A stretch of DNA of 64,000 bases, from contig JAAFAB010000001.1 of the NCBI GenBank assembly GCA_018222585.1, positions 124,001 to 188,000 of the forward strand, written 5' to 3'. The stretch is from Paracoccaceae bacterium (lineage in GTDB: Bacteria; Pseudomonadota; Alphaproteobacteria; Rhodobacterales; Rhodobacteraceae). The stretch's first letter is position 1; each line of letters opens with the position of its first letter. This document shows positions 9,708 through 18,566 of this stretch, one piece after another. Both the position numbers and the translations under genes were made by a program. A model generated the notes under the pieces. That model searched no databases and was not told the origin of the DNA. It was given only the letters and a program-made list of their open reading frames with translations.

Positions 9708-11414
9708 ATGAACCTCAGATCTGCCCTGCTTGGTGCAGCCGCCCTGACGGCGCTGGCACCTGCGGCCATGGCCGAGCGCGGAAGCGACGGCCATGTCAAC
9801 ATCATCTACTGGCAGGCCCCCTCGGTCCTGAACCCCTACATGTCGGGCGGCACCAAGGACATCGAATCCTCCTCGATGATTCTGGAACCGCTCGGCCGTT
9901 TCGACGAGACCGGCGCCCTGGTGCCCTTCCTGGCGAAAGAGATCCCCACCGTCGAGAACGGCGGCGTTTCCGAGGACCTGACCTCGATCACCTGGACGCT
10001 GAAGGAGGGCCTGCTGTGGTCCGACGGCTCGCCGGTGACCTCCGAGGACGTGCTCTTCACCTATGAATACTGCACCGCCGAGGAATTCGGCTGCGCCCAG
10101 GGCGCCAAGTTCGACAGCGTCTCGACCGTCGAGGCCCTGGACGAGCTGACGGTGAAGGTCACCTTCAAGGCCGCCACGCCGAACCCCTACCTGCCCTTCA
10201 TGGGCGGCCAGTCCCCGATCATCCAGAAGGCCCAGTTCGCCGAATGCCTCGGCGCGGCGGCCTCGACCTGCACCGAAGCCAACTTCAACCCGATCGGCAC
10301 CGGCCCCTTCGTGGTCGACGAGTTCAAGCCGAACGACGTGATCTCGATGTCGGCCAACCCGAATTATCGTGACCCTGCCAAGCCCGCATTCGCCACCGTG
10401 ACCTTCAAGGGCGGCGGCGACGCGGCCTCGGCCGGCCGCGCGGTGCTGGAAACCGGTGAATTCGATTACGCCTGGAACCTGCAGCTGGCCCCCGAGGTCA
10501 TCGCCGAGATGGAAGCAGGCGGCCAGGGCAAGACCGTGGTCGGCTTCGGCACCCTGGTCGAGCGGATCGAGATGAACCTCACCGATCCCTCCTCCGACCT
10601 CTCCGCCGACGTGCGTTCGACCCGCGAGGCGCCGCATCCATTCCTCAGCGACCTGAACGTGCGCAAGGCGCTGTCGATGGCCATCGACCGCGAGATCCTG
10701 GTGGAAATCGGCTATGGTGAAGCCGGTCGCGCGACCTGCAACCTGGTGCCGGCGCCGGCGCTCTATGCCTCGCCCAACACCGACTGCCTGACGCAGGACC
10801 TGGAAGGCGCCAAGGCGCTGCTGGACGAAGCCGGCTGGGTCGACACCAACGGCAACGGCATCCGCGACAAGGACGGCGTCGAGATGGAAGTGCTCTTCCA
10901 GACCTCGACCAACGCCGTGCGCCAGAACTTCCAGGACGCCATCAAGGCGTGGTGGGAAATGATCGGCCTCTCGGTCGAGCTGCGCAACGTGTCCGGTTCG
11001 GTCTTCTTCGGCGGTGACGCCGGTTCGCCCGACACCTTCCAGAAGTTCTACGCGGACGCCGAGATGTACGCCAACAACTTCGACGGCACCGACCCGCAGG
11101 CCTACCTGGCGCAGTACCGCTGCGACAACGAGCCCCAGCCCGACAACCAGTGGCAGGGTGAGAACATCAACCGCTACTGCGACCCGGAATACGACGCCCT
11201 GCTCGACGAGCTGGCCGCCACCGGCGAGCTGGAGAAGCGCGGCGAGATCGCCATCAAGCTGAACGAGATGCTGACCAAGGAAAGCTACACCATCGTTCCG
11301 CTGGTCGACCGTGGTCGTGTCTCGGCCCACTCCAACACCCTCGGCGGCGTTGTCCTGAACACCTGGGACTCCGAGCTGTGGAACGTGGCCGACTGGTACC
11401 GCATCAAGGAGTGA
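9708..11414 (+). CDS. Periplasmic peptide-binding protein of ABC transporter (SBP family 5)
   Basis: 568 residues, starting with a Sec signal peptide (MNLRSALLGAAALTALAPAAMA, cleavage after AMA). The mature part has the family 5 layout: LNPYMSGGTKD near the N-terminus, GRFDETGALVPFLAKEI, then the WSDGSPVTSEDVLFTYEYC motif near 102-120, and VRKALSMAIDREILVEIGYGEAG in the second lobe. It delivers peptides or similar ligands to the permeases encoded next. A GGGAGAAACCA box precedes the ATG. Confidence 0.93.
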   Translation: MNLRSALLGAAALTALAPAAMAERGSDGHVNIIYWQAPSVLNPYMSGGTKDIESSSMILEPLGRFDETGALVPFLAKEIPTVENGGVSEDLTSITWTLKEGLLWSDGSPVTSEDVLFTYEYCTAEEFGCAQGAKFDSVSTVEALDELTVKVTFKAATPNPYLPFMGGQSPIIQKAQFAECLGAAASTCTEANFNPIGTGPFVVDEFKPNDVISMSANPNYRDPAKPAFATVTFKGGGDAASAGRAVLETGEFDYAWNLQLAPEVIAEMEAGGQGKTVVGFGTLVERIEMNLTDPSSDLSADVRSTREAPHPFLSDLNVRKALSMAIDREILVEIGYGEAGRATCNLVPAPALYASPNTDCLTQDLEGAKALLDEAGWVDTNGNGIRDKDGVEMEVLFQTSTNAVRQNFQDAIKAWWEMIGLSVELRNVSGSVFFGGDAGSPDTFQKFYADAEMYANNFDGTDPQAYLAQYRCDNEPQPDNQWQGENINRYCDPEYDALLDELAATGELEKRGEIAIKLNEMLTKESYTIVPLVDRGRVSAHSNTLGGVVLNTWDSELWNVADWYRIKE

Positions 11415-11425
11415 TCCTTGCCACT

Positions 11426-11450
11426 GGGGATCCGGCGCGTCCGGGTCCCC
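11426..11450 (+). other. Intercistronic hairpin after the binding-protein gene
   Basis: GGGGATCCGG (11426-11435), loop CGCGT, CCGGGTCCCC (11441-11450), 12 bases past the stop codon and without a T-run. Such hairpins commonly stabilise the binding-protein mRNA and lower permease expression; that role is inferred from position. Confidence 0.5.
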
Positions 11451-11560
11451 GCCCCCCGCGCTTGACCCGCCGATCCCGTGGCTGAAGGACGACCGGGCCC
11501 GAGCCCCGGCCCGCCTCCCCGGGAACAGCGGGAAAAGCGCCTCAGACGCCCGGACCCTCC

Positions 11561-12583
11561 ATGCTGACCTTTACCCTTCGACGACTGCTGATCGCAGTCC
11601 CGACATTGCTTGCAAGCGCCATCGTGATCTTCGCGCTGCTGCAACTCGCCCCCGGCGACCCGATGGCCAACGTGCCGCTGACCGTTCCCCCCGAGGTGAA
11701 GCAGCGGATGCGCGAGGCCCTGGGTCTCGGCGAACCCGTCCATATCCAGTTCTGGAAATGGCTGGTCCAGTTCTTCTGGATCGAGCCCCAGGTCCTGATC
11801 GACAATATCTTCGGCACCGGCTTCGCCGACGGCAAGCTGCGCGTGCTCTCCTGGCAGACCCGGTCGCCGGTGATGGACATCGTGGTGCAGCGGATGCCGC
11901 AGACCCTGTGGGTCGTGGGCACCTCCTACCTGGTGGGCATCATCATCGCCCTGCCGATCGGCATCTACTCGGCCTATCGCCAGTATTCCGTCTTCGACCA
12001 GGCCGGGACGTTCATCTCGATGGTCGGCTACTCGGTCCCCACCTTCTTCACCGGCGTGCTGCTGATCGTGATCTTCTCGGTCAACATGCCGCGCGAAAGC
12101 TTCTTCTGGTTCCCCTCGATCTACGACACCACGCACCAGGTGAACGACTGGGCCAGCTTCGGCTTCCAGGTGCGTCAGATGTTCCTGCCGGTCATGGTGC
12201 TGGCGCTCTACAACGCCGCGCAGATCAGCCGCTTCATGCGCGCCTCGATGCTGGACAACCTGAACCAGGACTACGTCCGCACCGCCCGCGCCAAGGGCCT
12301 GGGCGAGAGCATCGTGGTCATGGTCCACGTGCTGCGCAACTCGCTGATCCCCGTGGTCACCGTGATCGCCCTCGGCGTGCCGCAGGTCTTCGGCGGCGCC
12401 ATCATCACCGAGCAGGTGTTCAAGGTGAACGGCCTGGGCCACCTTCTGATCGGCGCCATCGAGGCCAACGACCTGCCGATGGTGCAGACGCTGACCTTCA
12501 TCTTCGCCGTGCTCATCGTGCTCTTCAACCTGATTGCCGACGTGCTCTACGGCATCCTCGACCCGCGGATCCGCTATGACTGA
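11561..12583 (+). CDS. Peptide ABC transporter permease (DppB/OppB type)
   Basis: 340 residues. The N-terminal MLTFTLRRLLIAVPTLLASAIVIFALLQLAPGDP signature covers TM1 and the characteristic periplasmic start. About six membrane helices follow, with the EAA loop (YVRTARAKGLGESIVVMVHVLRN) near 240-260. It forms a heterodimer with the next gene product. Its stop overlaps the next ATG by 8 bases (ATGACTGA). Confidence 0.93.
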   Translation: MLTFTLRRLLIAVPTLLASAIVIFALLQLAPGDPMANVPLTVPPEVKQRMREALGLGEPVHIQFWKWLVQFFWIEPQVLIDNIFGTGFADGKLRVLSWQTRSPVMDIVVQRMPQTLWVVGTSYLVGIIIALPIGIYSAYRQYSVFDQAGTFISMVGYSVPTFFTGVLLIVIFSVNMPRESFFWFPSIYDTTHQVNDWASFGFQVRQMFLPVMVLALYNAAQISRFMRASMLDNLNQDYVRTARAKGLGESIVVMVHVLRNSLIPVVTVIALGVPQVFGGAIITEQVFKVNGLGHLLIGAIEANDLPMVQTLTFIFAVLIVLFNLIADVLYGILDPRIRYD

Positions 12584-13541
12584 TGACCTGAACGAACCCG
12601 TCCCCGCCACCGCGGGGACCACGCAGCCGGGCGGCGTCCTTGCGGCGCCGATGCCCGCCACCCCTCCGCGCAGCCAGTGGCACGAGGTCTGGATCCAGTT
12701 CCGCCAGCACAAGGGCGCCATGATGGGAGGCGTGGTCTTCCTGGTGATCCTGCTGGGCGTGGTCTTCGGCCCCTGGCTCTGGCCGCTGGACCCGGCCGGT
12801 ATCGACTTCCGCGCCCGCAACAACGGCCCGACCCTGGCGCATCCCTTCGGCACCGACCAGCTGGGCCGCGACATGCTGGCCCGGATGATCGAGGGCGGGC
12901 GCGTCTCGCTGTCAGTGGGCATCACCGCGATGCTGCTGGCACTGTTCCTCGGCACGCTGATCGGCGTGCTGGCCGGGTACTTCAAACGGCTGGACAACCT
13001 GCTGATGCGCCTGACCGACCTCTTCCTGGCCCTGCCCCTGCTGCCGCTGCTGCTGGTCATGGTGCTGTTGTTCCGGGAACCGCTGGCCAAGGCCTTCGGC
13101 ATCGAAACCGGGATCTTCATCCTGATGGTCACCGCCATCGGCATCACCTCCTGGATGCCGACGGCGCGGATCGTGCGCGGCGACGTGCTGGCCTTGAAGG
13201 AGCGCGAGTTCGTCCTGGCGGCACGCTCCATCGGGACCACCAGCACGATGATGATCGCCCGGCACATCCTGCCCAACGTGGTCTCGCCCATCGTGGTCTC
13301 GGCCACCCTCGGCATCGCCAATGCGATCATCACCGAGTCGGCGCTGTCCTTCCTGGGCCTCGGCTTCCCGCCGGATTTCCCGACCTGGGGCCGGCTGCTG
13401 TTCGACGCGGTCGACTACATGCAGCAGAACCCCGAACGGGTGGTCATGCCCGGCATCGCGATCTCGCTGACGGTGCTGTCGGTGAACTACCTCGGCGATG
13501 GCCTGCGCGACGCGCTCGACCCACGCATCCGGGGCCGCTGA
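12576..13541 (+). CDS. Peptide ABC transporter permease (DppC/OppC type)
   Basis: 321 residues. A short proline-rich cytoplasmic N-terminus is followed by TM1 and the conserved HPFGTDQLGRDMLARMIEGGRVSL-type segment. The EAA loop is EFVLAARSIGTTSTMMIARHILPN, and it ends in NYLGDGLRDALDPRIRGR, typical of DppC. The ATG at 12576 sits within the end of the DppB-type gene; the longer frame from 12534 would add 14 unrelated residues. Last gene of the plus-strand transporter unit, followed by a hairpin terminator. Confidence 0.93.
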   Translation: MTDDLNEPVPATAGTTQPGGVLAAPMPATPPRSQWHEVWIQFRQHKGAMMGGVVFLVILLGVVFGPWLWPLDPAGIDFRARNNGPTLAHPFGTDQLGRDMLARMIEGGRVSLSVGITAMLLALFLGTLIGVLAGYFKRLDNLLMRLTDLFLALPLLPLLLVMVLLFREPLAKAFGIETGIFILMVTAIGITSWMPTARIVRGDVLALKEREFVLAARSIGTTSTMMIARHILPNVVSPIVVSATLGIANAIITESALSFLGLGFPPDFPTWGRLLFDAVDYMQQNPERVVMPGIAISLTVLSVNYLGDGLRDALDPRIRGR

Positions 13542-13559
13542 GGCATCGACCAAAGCGCG

Positions 13560-13585
13560 GACGCCCCGGTCAGCACCGGGGCGTC
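13560..13585 (+). terminator. Terminator hairpin after the peptide permease operon
   Basis: GACGCCCCGGT (13560-13570), loop CAGC, ACCGGGGCGTC (13575-13585): a perfect 11-bp stem, followed by TTGCTGT. It is 18 bases after the permease stop and also lies just before the stop of the convergent PaaI gene, so it may act on both strands. Confidence 0.75.
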
Positions 13586-13591
13586 TTGCTG

Positions 13592-14005
13592 TCAGCCCTT
13601 GCGCTGCGGCCGTTTCGCGATGGTCCCCTGCGCGGCGGCGACGATCTTCTCCTCCCCGTCCTTCACCGCGAAGATATCGCAGCGACAGACCGCCTGTGTC
13701 GCACCGTGGGACATCACCTGTCCCCGCGCCACCAGCCGCTGTCCGATGCCCGGGCGCAGGAAGTTGATCTTCCACTCCAGCGTCAGCACATCCTGCAGCA
13801 CCGAGCCCCCGGCAAAGGTCAGCGCCATGTCGGCCAGGGTCGAGGTCACGCCGCCATGGACGAAGCCGTTGTGCTGCCTGTGACGCTCCTTGATCTCCAG
13901 CACCAGCTCGCAAAAACCCTCCTCGAAGCGGGCGATCTCCACGCCGACGAGCTTCGAGAACGGCTGCGCATCCAGGATGGTCTGCCCGAAGGGTTTCAGA
14001 TCCAT
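13592..14005 (-). CDS. PaaI-family hot-dog thioesterase
   Basis: 137 residues from the ATG at 14005, which has a GGGAGGAACGAC box; the longer frame upstream runs through repeat sequence and is not coding. The conserved HNGFVHGGVTSTLADMA segment is the hot-dog helix with the catalytic region of PaaI/YigI-like acyl-CoA thioesterases, followed by LEWKINFLRPG. It probably hydrolyses small acyl-CoA esters in the cytoplasm; substrate not deducible. Confidence 0.88.
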   Translation of the reverse strand: MDLKPFGQTILDAQPFSKLVGVEIARFEEGFCELVLEIKERHRQHNGFVHGGVTSTLADMALTFAGGSVLQDVLTLEWKINFLRPGIGQRLVARGQVMSHGATQAVCRCDIFAVKDGEEKIVAAAQGTIAKRPQRKG

Positions 14006-14107
14006 GTCGTTCCTCCCAATGATCCTCGCCCCTACCCTGCCCGCGGGGGCGCCCCTGTCCACCGGAACGCCACGTCCCGAAGCCTGCGCCCCCGGCAGGT
14101 GTCGGAT

Positions 14108-14218
14108 GCCTCCGGCGGGAGTATTTTCAGCCTGGTGATGTACAAGGGGCCCTAATTCCATCACCAGGCTGAAAATACTCCGGGGGGAGCGCGGCACGCG
14201 CGGGGGGCAGCGCCCCCC
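14108..14218 (+). repeat. R1 composite intergenic repeat, full copy with 23-bp inverted arms
   Basis: Arm 1 at 14118-14140 and arm 2 at 14159-14181 are perfect 23-base reverse complements around an 18-base loop; each contains GTATTTTCAGCCTGGTGATG or its complement. Next comes a short stem GCGCG (14189-14193)/CGCGC (14197-14201), then GGGGGGC (14202-14208)-AGC-GCCCCCC (14212-14218). It occupies the 286-base gap between the PaaI start and the pntB stop. Other copies: 33063-33174, 38733-38792 (reverse), 53557-53601 (lacks arm 1), 61499-61606 and a half copy at 3912-3950. Confidence 0.9.
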
Positions 14219-14236
14219 TCCCCCCTCTACGTCCCA

Positions 14237-14268
14237 GCAAAAAGGGCGGCGCCTAAGCACCGCCCTTT
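14237..14268 (-). terminator. Rho-independent terminator of pntAB
   Basis: Read on the minus strand, AAAGGGCGG pairs with CCGCCCTTT (14241-14268) and is followed by more T then GCTGGG. It lies 24-55 bases beyond the pntB stop, the best terminator candidate for the pntAB unit. Confidence 0.75.
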
Positions 14269-14291
14269 CCAATCGTCCAGTCCCGCAAAGA

Positions 14292-15710
14292 TCAGATCTT
14301 GGCCAGCAGATCCCCGATGCTCTGCTTGGCATCGCCGTAGTACATGCGGGTGTTGTCCTTGTAGAACAGCGGGTTCTCGATCCCCGAATAGCCCGTGCCC
14401 TGGCCGCGCTTGGAGACGAAAACCTGCTTGGCTTTCCAGACCTCCAGCACCGGCATCCCGGCGATCGGAGAGTTCGGGTCTTCCTGCGCCGCGGGGTTCA
14501 CGATGTCGTTCGAGCCGATGACGATGACCACATCCGTGTCCGGGAAGTCGTCGTTGATCTCGTCCATCTCCAGCACGATGTCATAGGGCACCTTGGCCTC
14601 GGCCAGCAGCACGTTCATGTGACCCGGCAGACGGCCCGCAACGGGGTGGATGGCGAAACGCACCTCCTTGCCCTTCTCGCGCAGCTTGCGGGTCAGCTCG
14701 GCCACGTTCTGCTGGGCCTGGGCCACGGCCATGCCGTAGCCCGGCACGATGACCACAGAATCCGCCTCGTCCAGTGCCTGGGCCACGCCGTCGACGTCGA
14801 TCGGCTTCTGCTCGCCCTCGACTTCCATCGCCGGGCCCGTGGTGCCGCCAAAGCCGCCCAGGATCACCGAAACGAAGGAGCGGTTCATCGCCTTGCACAT
14901 GATGTAGCTGAGGATCGCACCCGAGGAACCGACCAGCGCGCCGACCACGATCAGCAGATCGTTGGACAGCGAGAAGCCGATGGCCGCAGCCGCCCAGCCC
15001 GAATAGCTGTTCAGCATCGAGACCACCACGGGCATGTCGGCACCGCCGATGCCCATGATCAGGTGATAGCCGATGAAGAGTGCCGCCAGTGTCATCAGCA
15101 GCAGCGGGAAGGTGCCGCCGGTGCTCATGTACCAGACCAGGCAGATCACCGAGATGCCCGCCGCGGTGATGTTCAGCACATGGCCGCCGGGCAGTTTCTC
15201 GGCCTTCGAGGTCAGCTTGCCGGCCAGCTTGCCGTAGGCCACCACCGAGCCGGTGAAGGTCACCGCACCGATGAAGACGCCGAGGAACAGCTCGACCGAG
15301 AGGATGCCCAGCTCGACCGCGTCCTTGTGCGCCACGAGGTCGGCGAAGACACCTTCGGGCTCGGCACCGCCAGCCAGCACCGCCATGGTGATATGGGCGT
15401 TGTAGCCGACGAAGACCGCCGCGAGGCCGACCAGCGAGTGCATGGCTGCCACAAGCTGCGGCATCTCGGTCATCTCGACCTTCTTGGCCACGTACCAGCC
15501 GATGATGCCGCCGCCCGCGATCAGGATCGCGGAGAGCAGCCAGAGGCCCGAACCGGGGCCGATGAGGGTGGCAAGAACCGCAAGGCCCATGCCGACAATG
15601 CCGTACCAGACCGCCCGCTTGGCGCTTTCCTGACCGGAAAGCCCGCCGAGCGAGAGGATGAAGAGCACAGCTGCGACCACATAGGCCGCCGTGGTGAATC
15701 CGAAGTCCAT
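14292..15710 (-). CDS. pntB: NAD(P) transhydrogenase subunit beta
   Basis: Membrane subunit plus NADP(H)-binding domain III of the proton-translocating transhydrogenase (NADH + NADP+ to NAD+ + NADPH, driven by the proton gradient). 472 residues: about eight or nine hydrophobic helices up to residue 270, then domain III with [36 protein letters not shown] and the C-terminal [20 protein letters not shown]. It follows pntA by 13 bases and is closed by a terminator. Confidence 0.97.
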   Translation of the reverse strand: MDFGFTTAAYVVAAVLFILSLGGLSGQESAKRAVWYGIVGMGLAVLATLIGPGSGLWLLSAILIAGGGIIGWYVAKKVEMTEMPQLVAAMHSLVGLAAVFVGYNAHITMAVLAGGAEPEGVFADLVAHKDAVELGILSVELFLGVFIGAVTFTGSVVAYGKLAGKLTSKAEKLPGGHVLNITAAGISVICLVWYMSTGGTFPLLLMTLAALFIGYHLIMGIGGADMPVVVSMLNSYSGWAAAAIGFSLSNDLLIVVGALVGSSGAILSYIMCKAMNRSFVSVILGGFGGTTGPAMEVEGEQKPIDVDGVAQALDEADSVVIVPGYGMAVAQAQQNVAELTRKLREKGKEVRFAIHPVAGRLPGHMNVLLAEAKVPYDIVLEMDEINDDFPDTDVVIVIGSNDIVNPAAQEDPNSPIAGMPVLEVWKAKQVFVSKRGQGTGYSGIENPLFYKDNTRMYYGDAKQSIGDLLAKI

Positions 15711-15723
15711 CTAGCTGCTCTCC

Positions 15724-17298
15724 TTAGGATTTCTGGAACATGGCGAGCATCCGCCGCGTCACGAGGAAGCCGCCGAAGATGTTGATCCCGGCCATGAAGA
15801 CCGAAAGCGCGGCAAGCAGGATCACCAGGAAGGAGCCCGAGCCGATCTGCATCAGGGCGCCGAGGATGATGATCGACGAGATCGCATTGGTCACCGCCAT
15901 CAGCGGCGTGTGCAGCGAATGCGCCACGCCCCAGATGACCTGGAAGCCGACGAAGACCGACAGCACGAAGACGATGAAGTGCTGCATGAAGCTGGAGGGC
16001 GCAATCAGGCCCACGCCGAGGATCAGCGCGGCCATGACGGCCAGCAGGGTCACCTGGTTGCGGGTCTGCTTCTTGAAGGCGGCGGTCTCGGCCGCGCGCT
16101 TCTCTTCCGGGGTCAGCTCGGGCGCCTTGGGCTTGGGCTTCTGCGCCGCGATGGCCGCCACCTTCAGCGGCGGCGGCGGGAAGGTGATCTCTCCGTCACG
16201 GGTCACGGTGGCCGAACGGATCACGTCGTCCTCCATGTCGTGATTGACCACGCCGTCCTTCTCGGGCGTCAGATCCGCCATCAGGTGACGGATGTTGGTG
16301 GCATAGAGCGACGAGGCCTGCGTCGCCATGCGCGAGGGGAAGTCGGTGTAGCCGACGATGGTCACGCCGTTCTCGGTCACGACCTTCTCGTCCGCGACGG
16401 TGCCCTCGGCGTTGCCGCCCCGCTCTGCCGCCAGGTCGACGATGACCGAACCGGGCTTCATGCTGGCGATCATGTCGGCCAGCCAGAGCTTCGGCGCCTC
16501 GCGGTTGGGGATCAGCGCCGTGGTGATGACGATGTCGATATCCGGCGCGATCTCTCGGAACTTGGCCAGCTGCGCCTCGCGGAATTCCGGCGAGGAGACA
16601 GAGGCATAGCCGCCGGTGGCCGCGCCGTCCTGCTGCTCTTCCTCGAAATCGAGGTAGACGAATTCGGCGCCCATGCTCTCGACCTGCTCGGCCACTTCGG
16701 GGCGCACGTCGAAGGCATAGGTGATGGCGCCCAGCGAGGTCGAGGTGCCGATGGCCGCCAGGCCCGCGACACCGGCGCCGATGACCAGCACCTTGGCCGG
16801 GGGCACCTTGCCCGCGGCGGTGATCTGACCGGTGAAGAAGCGACCGAAGTTGTTGCCCGCCTCGATCACGGCGCGATAGCCGGCGATATTGGCCATCGAG
16901 CTCAGCGCATCCATCTTCTGCGCGCGGGAAATACGCGGCACCATCTCCATGGCGACGGCCGTGGCGCCCTGCGCCTTGATCTGGTCCAGCAGCTCGGCGT
17001 TGCCGCCGGGATTGAGGAAGGAGATCAGGGTCTGCCCGTCCTTCAGCAGCTTGACCTCTTCCTCGGAGGGTTGACGGACCTTGGCCAGGATCTCGGCCTG
17101 TTCGTAGAGAGCGCCGGCATCGGCAACCACGGTCACGCCGGCCTCTTCATAGGCGGCATCCGTGAAACCGGCCCTCAGGCCGGCGCCGCTCTGGATCAGG
17201 CATGTATGGCCCAGTTTCTGCAGTTGCAGTGCCGAGTCCGGAGTCATCGCGACGCGCGCTTCCCCCTCGAACACTTCGGTTGGCGTTCCGATCTTCAC
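15724..17298 (-). CDS. pntA: NAD(P) transhydrogenase subunit alpha
   Basis: 524 residues from a GTG at 17298 (VKIGTPTEVFEGEARVAMTPDS), preceded by AGAAGGGGG. The frame could extend to 17379, but the extra residues are unlike the family. Domain I binds NAD(H): RQPSEEEVK, LNPGGNAELLDQI, the dinucleotide fold VLVIGAGVAGLAAIG and the mobile-loop region. Four membrane helices occupy the last 110 residues (GVGLIAPSSFMQHF onward), so domain I and the alpha membrane segment are in one polypeptide, unlike Rhodospirillum rubrum, where they are split. Confidence 0.96.
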   Translation of the reverse strand: MKIGTPTEVFEGEARVAMTPDSALQLQKLGHTCLIQSGAGLRAGFTDAAYEEAGVTVVADAGALYEQAEILAKVRQPSEEEVKLLKDGQTLISFLNPGGNAELLDQIKAQGATAVAMEMVPRISRAQKMDALSSMANIAGYRAVIEAGNNFGRFFTGQITAAGKVPPAKVLVIGAGVAGLAAIGTSTSLGAITYAFDVRPEVAEQVESMGAEFVYLDFEEEQQDGAATGGYASVSSPEFREAQLAKFREIAPDIDIVITTALIPNREAPKLWLADMIASMKPGSVIVDLAAERGGNAEGTVADEKVVTENGVTIVGYTDFPSRMATQASSLYATNIRHLMADLTPEKDGVVNHDMEDDVIRSATVTRDGEITFPPPPLKVAAIAAQKPKPKAPELTPEEKRAAETAAFKKQTRNQVTLLAVMAALILGVGLIAPSSFMQHFIVFVLSVFVGFQVIWGVAHSLHTPLMAVTNAISSIIILGALMQIGSGSFLVILLAALSVFMAGINIFGGFLVTRRMLAMFQKS

Positions 17299-17370
17299 CT
17301 GTGTCGTCCCCCTTCTGAGCACGGCTTGGCGACCGCCACCGGAATGATCCGGCCGCAGCCTCATGTTAGC

Positions 17371-17387
17371 GCGCAACAATGTTGCGC
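17371..17387. promoter_or_regulatory. 17-bp perfect palindrome upstream of pntA
   Basis: GCGCAACA-A-TGTTGCGC at 17371-17387: 8-bp arms with a one-base centre, in the intergenic gap between pntA (minus) and the divergent SDR gene, 73 bases above the pntA GTG. It has the shape of a dimeric repressor operator. The regulator is unknown. Confidence 0.5.
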
Positions 17388-17603
17388 ATCGGGCTGTGGT
17401 TCCGTTTGCCCGGAAACGCCCGCCCTGTCAAATGTGAACCCTAGGCCATGCTGGGCTGGCTGCAAGCCCCGATTGGCCGCCCCCCTGATGCCAGCCGGGG
17501 CGGAACGATGCCGCGTGATCGGGGCGGCTTGATCCGTCATCCCCTGGCCCCTAGTCTCCGTTTCGACAAGCGGAAAATGGTTCCGCAAGAAGGGAGGCAA
17601 ACC

Positions 17604-18356
17604 ATGGATCTGCACGGCAAACATGCACTCGTCACCGGCGGTGGCACCGGGATCGGCCTGGCCATCGCCCGTGCCCTGGCGGAGCGCGGCGCACAGGTCA
17701 CGATCACCGGGCGCCGGATCGGGGTGCTCGAGGAGGTGGCCGGGCCGGGGCTGTTCCCGGAGGCCATGGACGTGACCGACGAGGCCGCTGTGCGGCAGGT
17801 GATCGCGCGCGCCGTGGCCGCCCGGGGCCCGGTACAGGTCTGTGTCGCCAATGCCGGGATCGCCGAGGGACGCAAGCTGCACAAGACCAGCTCCGAGTTC
17901 TGGCGCAGGATCATGGCCACCAACCTCGACGGCTGCTTCTACACGGTCCGTGAAAGCCTGACCTCCATGCTGGGCACGGATTGGGGCCGGGTGATCGCGG
18001 TCTCGTCCATCGCCGGGCTGAGGGGGGCGGCGGGCGCCGGGGCCTATGCCGCCTCCAAGCATGGGGTGATCGGCATGATGCGCAGCTTCGCCGAGGACTT
18101 CCTGGGCCAGCCCTATACCTTCAACTCTATCTGCCCGGGCTACGTCGACACCCCCATCGTCAGCCGCAACACCGAAGCGATCCGGGACCGCACCGGGGTC
18201 AGTGCCGAAGAGGCGCAGGCGATGATGGTGAAGCTGAACCGGCACCAGCGGCTGATCACGCCCGAGGAAGTCGCGGCGGCGGCGCTCTGGCTCTGCGATC
18301 CGGCCTCGGGGTCGGTCAATGGCACCGAGGTGCGGATTGCCGGCGGGCAGGTCTGA
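17604..18356 (+). CDS. Short-chain dehydrogenase/reductase (SDR, classical)
   Basis: 250 residues from the ATG at 17604 (AGGGAGG box at 17591-17597); the longer frame from 17448 is non-coding in character. Cofactor motif TGGGTGIG (11-18), structural NAG (83-85), and catalytic N107, S135, Y148 and K152 (YAASK) are all present, so it is an active NAD(P)-dependent oxidoreductase. The ending SGSVNGTEVRIAGGQV and PGYVDTPIV resemble 3-hydroxyacyl or hydroxybutyrate-type SDRs, but the substrate cannot be set. Stands alone between pntA (divergent) and a convergent hydrolase gene. Confidence 0.9.
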   Translation: MDLHGKHALVTGGGTGIGLAIARALAERGAQVTITGRRIGVLEEVAGPGLFPEAMDVTDEAAVRQVIARAVAARGPVQVCVANAGIAEGRKLHKTSSEFWRRIMATNLDGCFYTVRESLTSMLGTDWGRVIAVSSIAGLRGAAGAGAYAASKHGVIGMMRSFAEDFLGQPYTFNSICPGYVDTPIVSRNTEAIRDRTGVSAEEAQAMMVKLNRHQRLITPEEVAAAALWLCDPASGSVNGTEVRIAGGQV

Positions 18357-18440
18357 GCCGAGGAGCGGCGGGAGGGGCCCCGCTTCACGGATCTGTCGAG
18401 GGCCCCGCGGCATGTCCGGGTTGGCCCTGGTGATCCCGCC

Positions 18441-18538
18441 GGGGTGGCGGGATATCTCCCACCCTACGAGGGGGGCGTGGCCTGTCCGCTCGGGCCCCGA
18501 AGCGAAGAGACGAGTGTAGGGTGGGTGCGAACCCACCT
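18441..18538 (+). repeat. TAGGGTGGG-type inverted repeat (family R2), copy 1
   Basis: GGGATATCTCCCACCCTACG at 18449-18468 and TGTAGGGTGGGTGCGAACCCACC-like sequence at 18515-18537 form inverted arms around about 46 bases. The first arm is the exact reverse complement of 59980-59999 in copy 2. It fills most of the 210-base gap between the convergent SDR and C26 hydrolase genes. Confidence 0.8.
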
Positions 18539-18566
18539 GCCCCCTTCGTCCTGCGCGCGGCCCCGA

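Noticed and set aside
11285-13333. 682-codon minus-strand frame opposite the two permease genes
   Set aside because: Met/His/Asp-rich shadow; the plus strand encodes clear ABC permeases.
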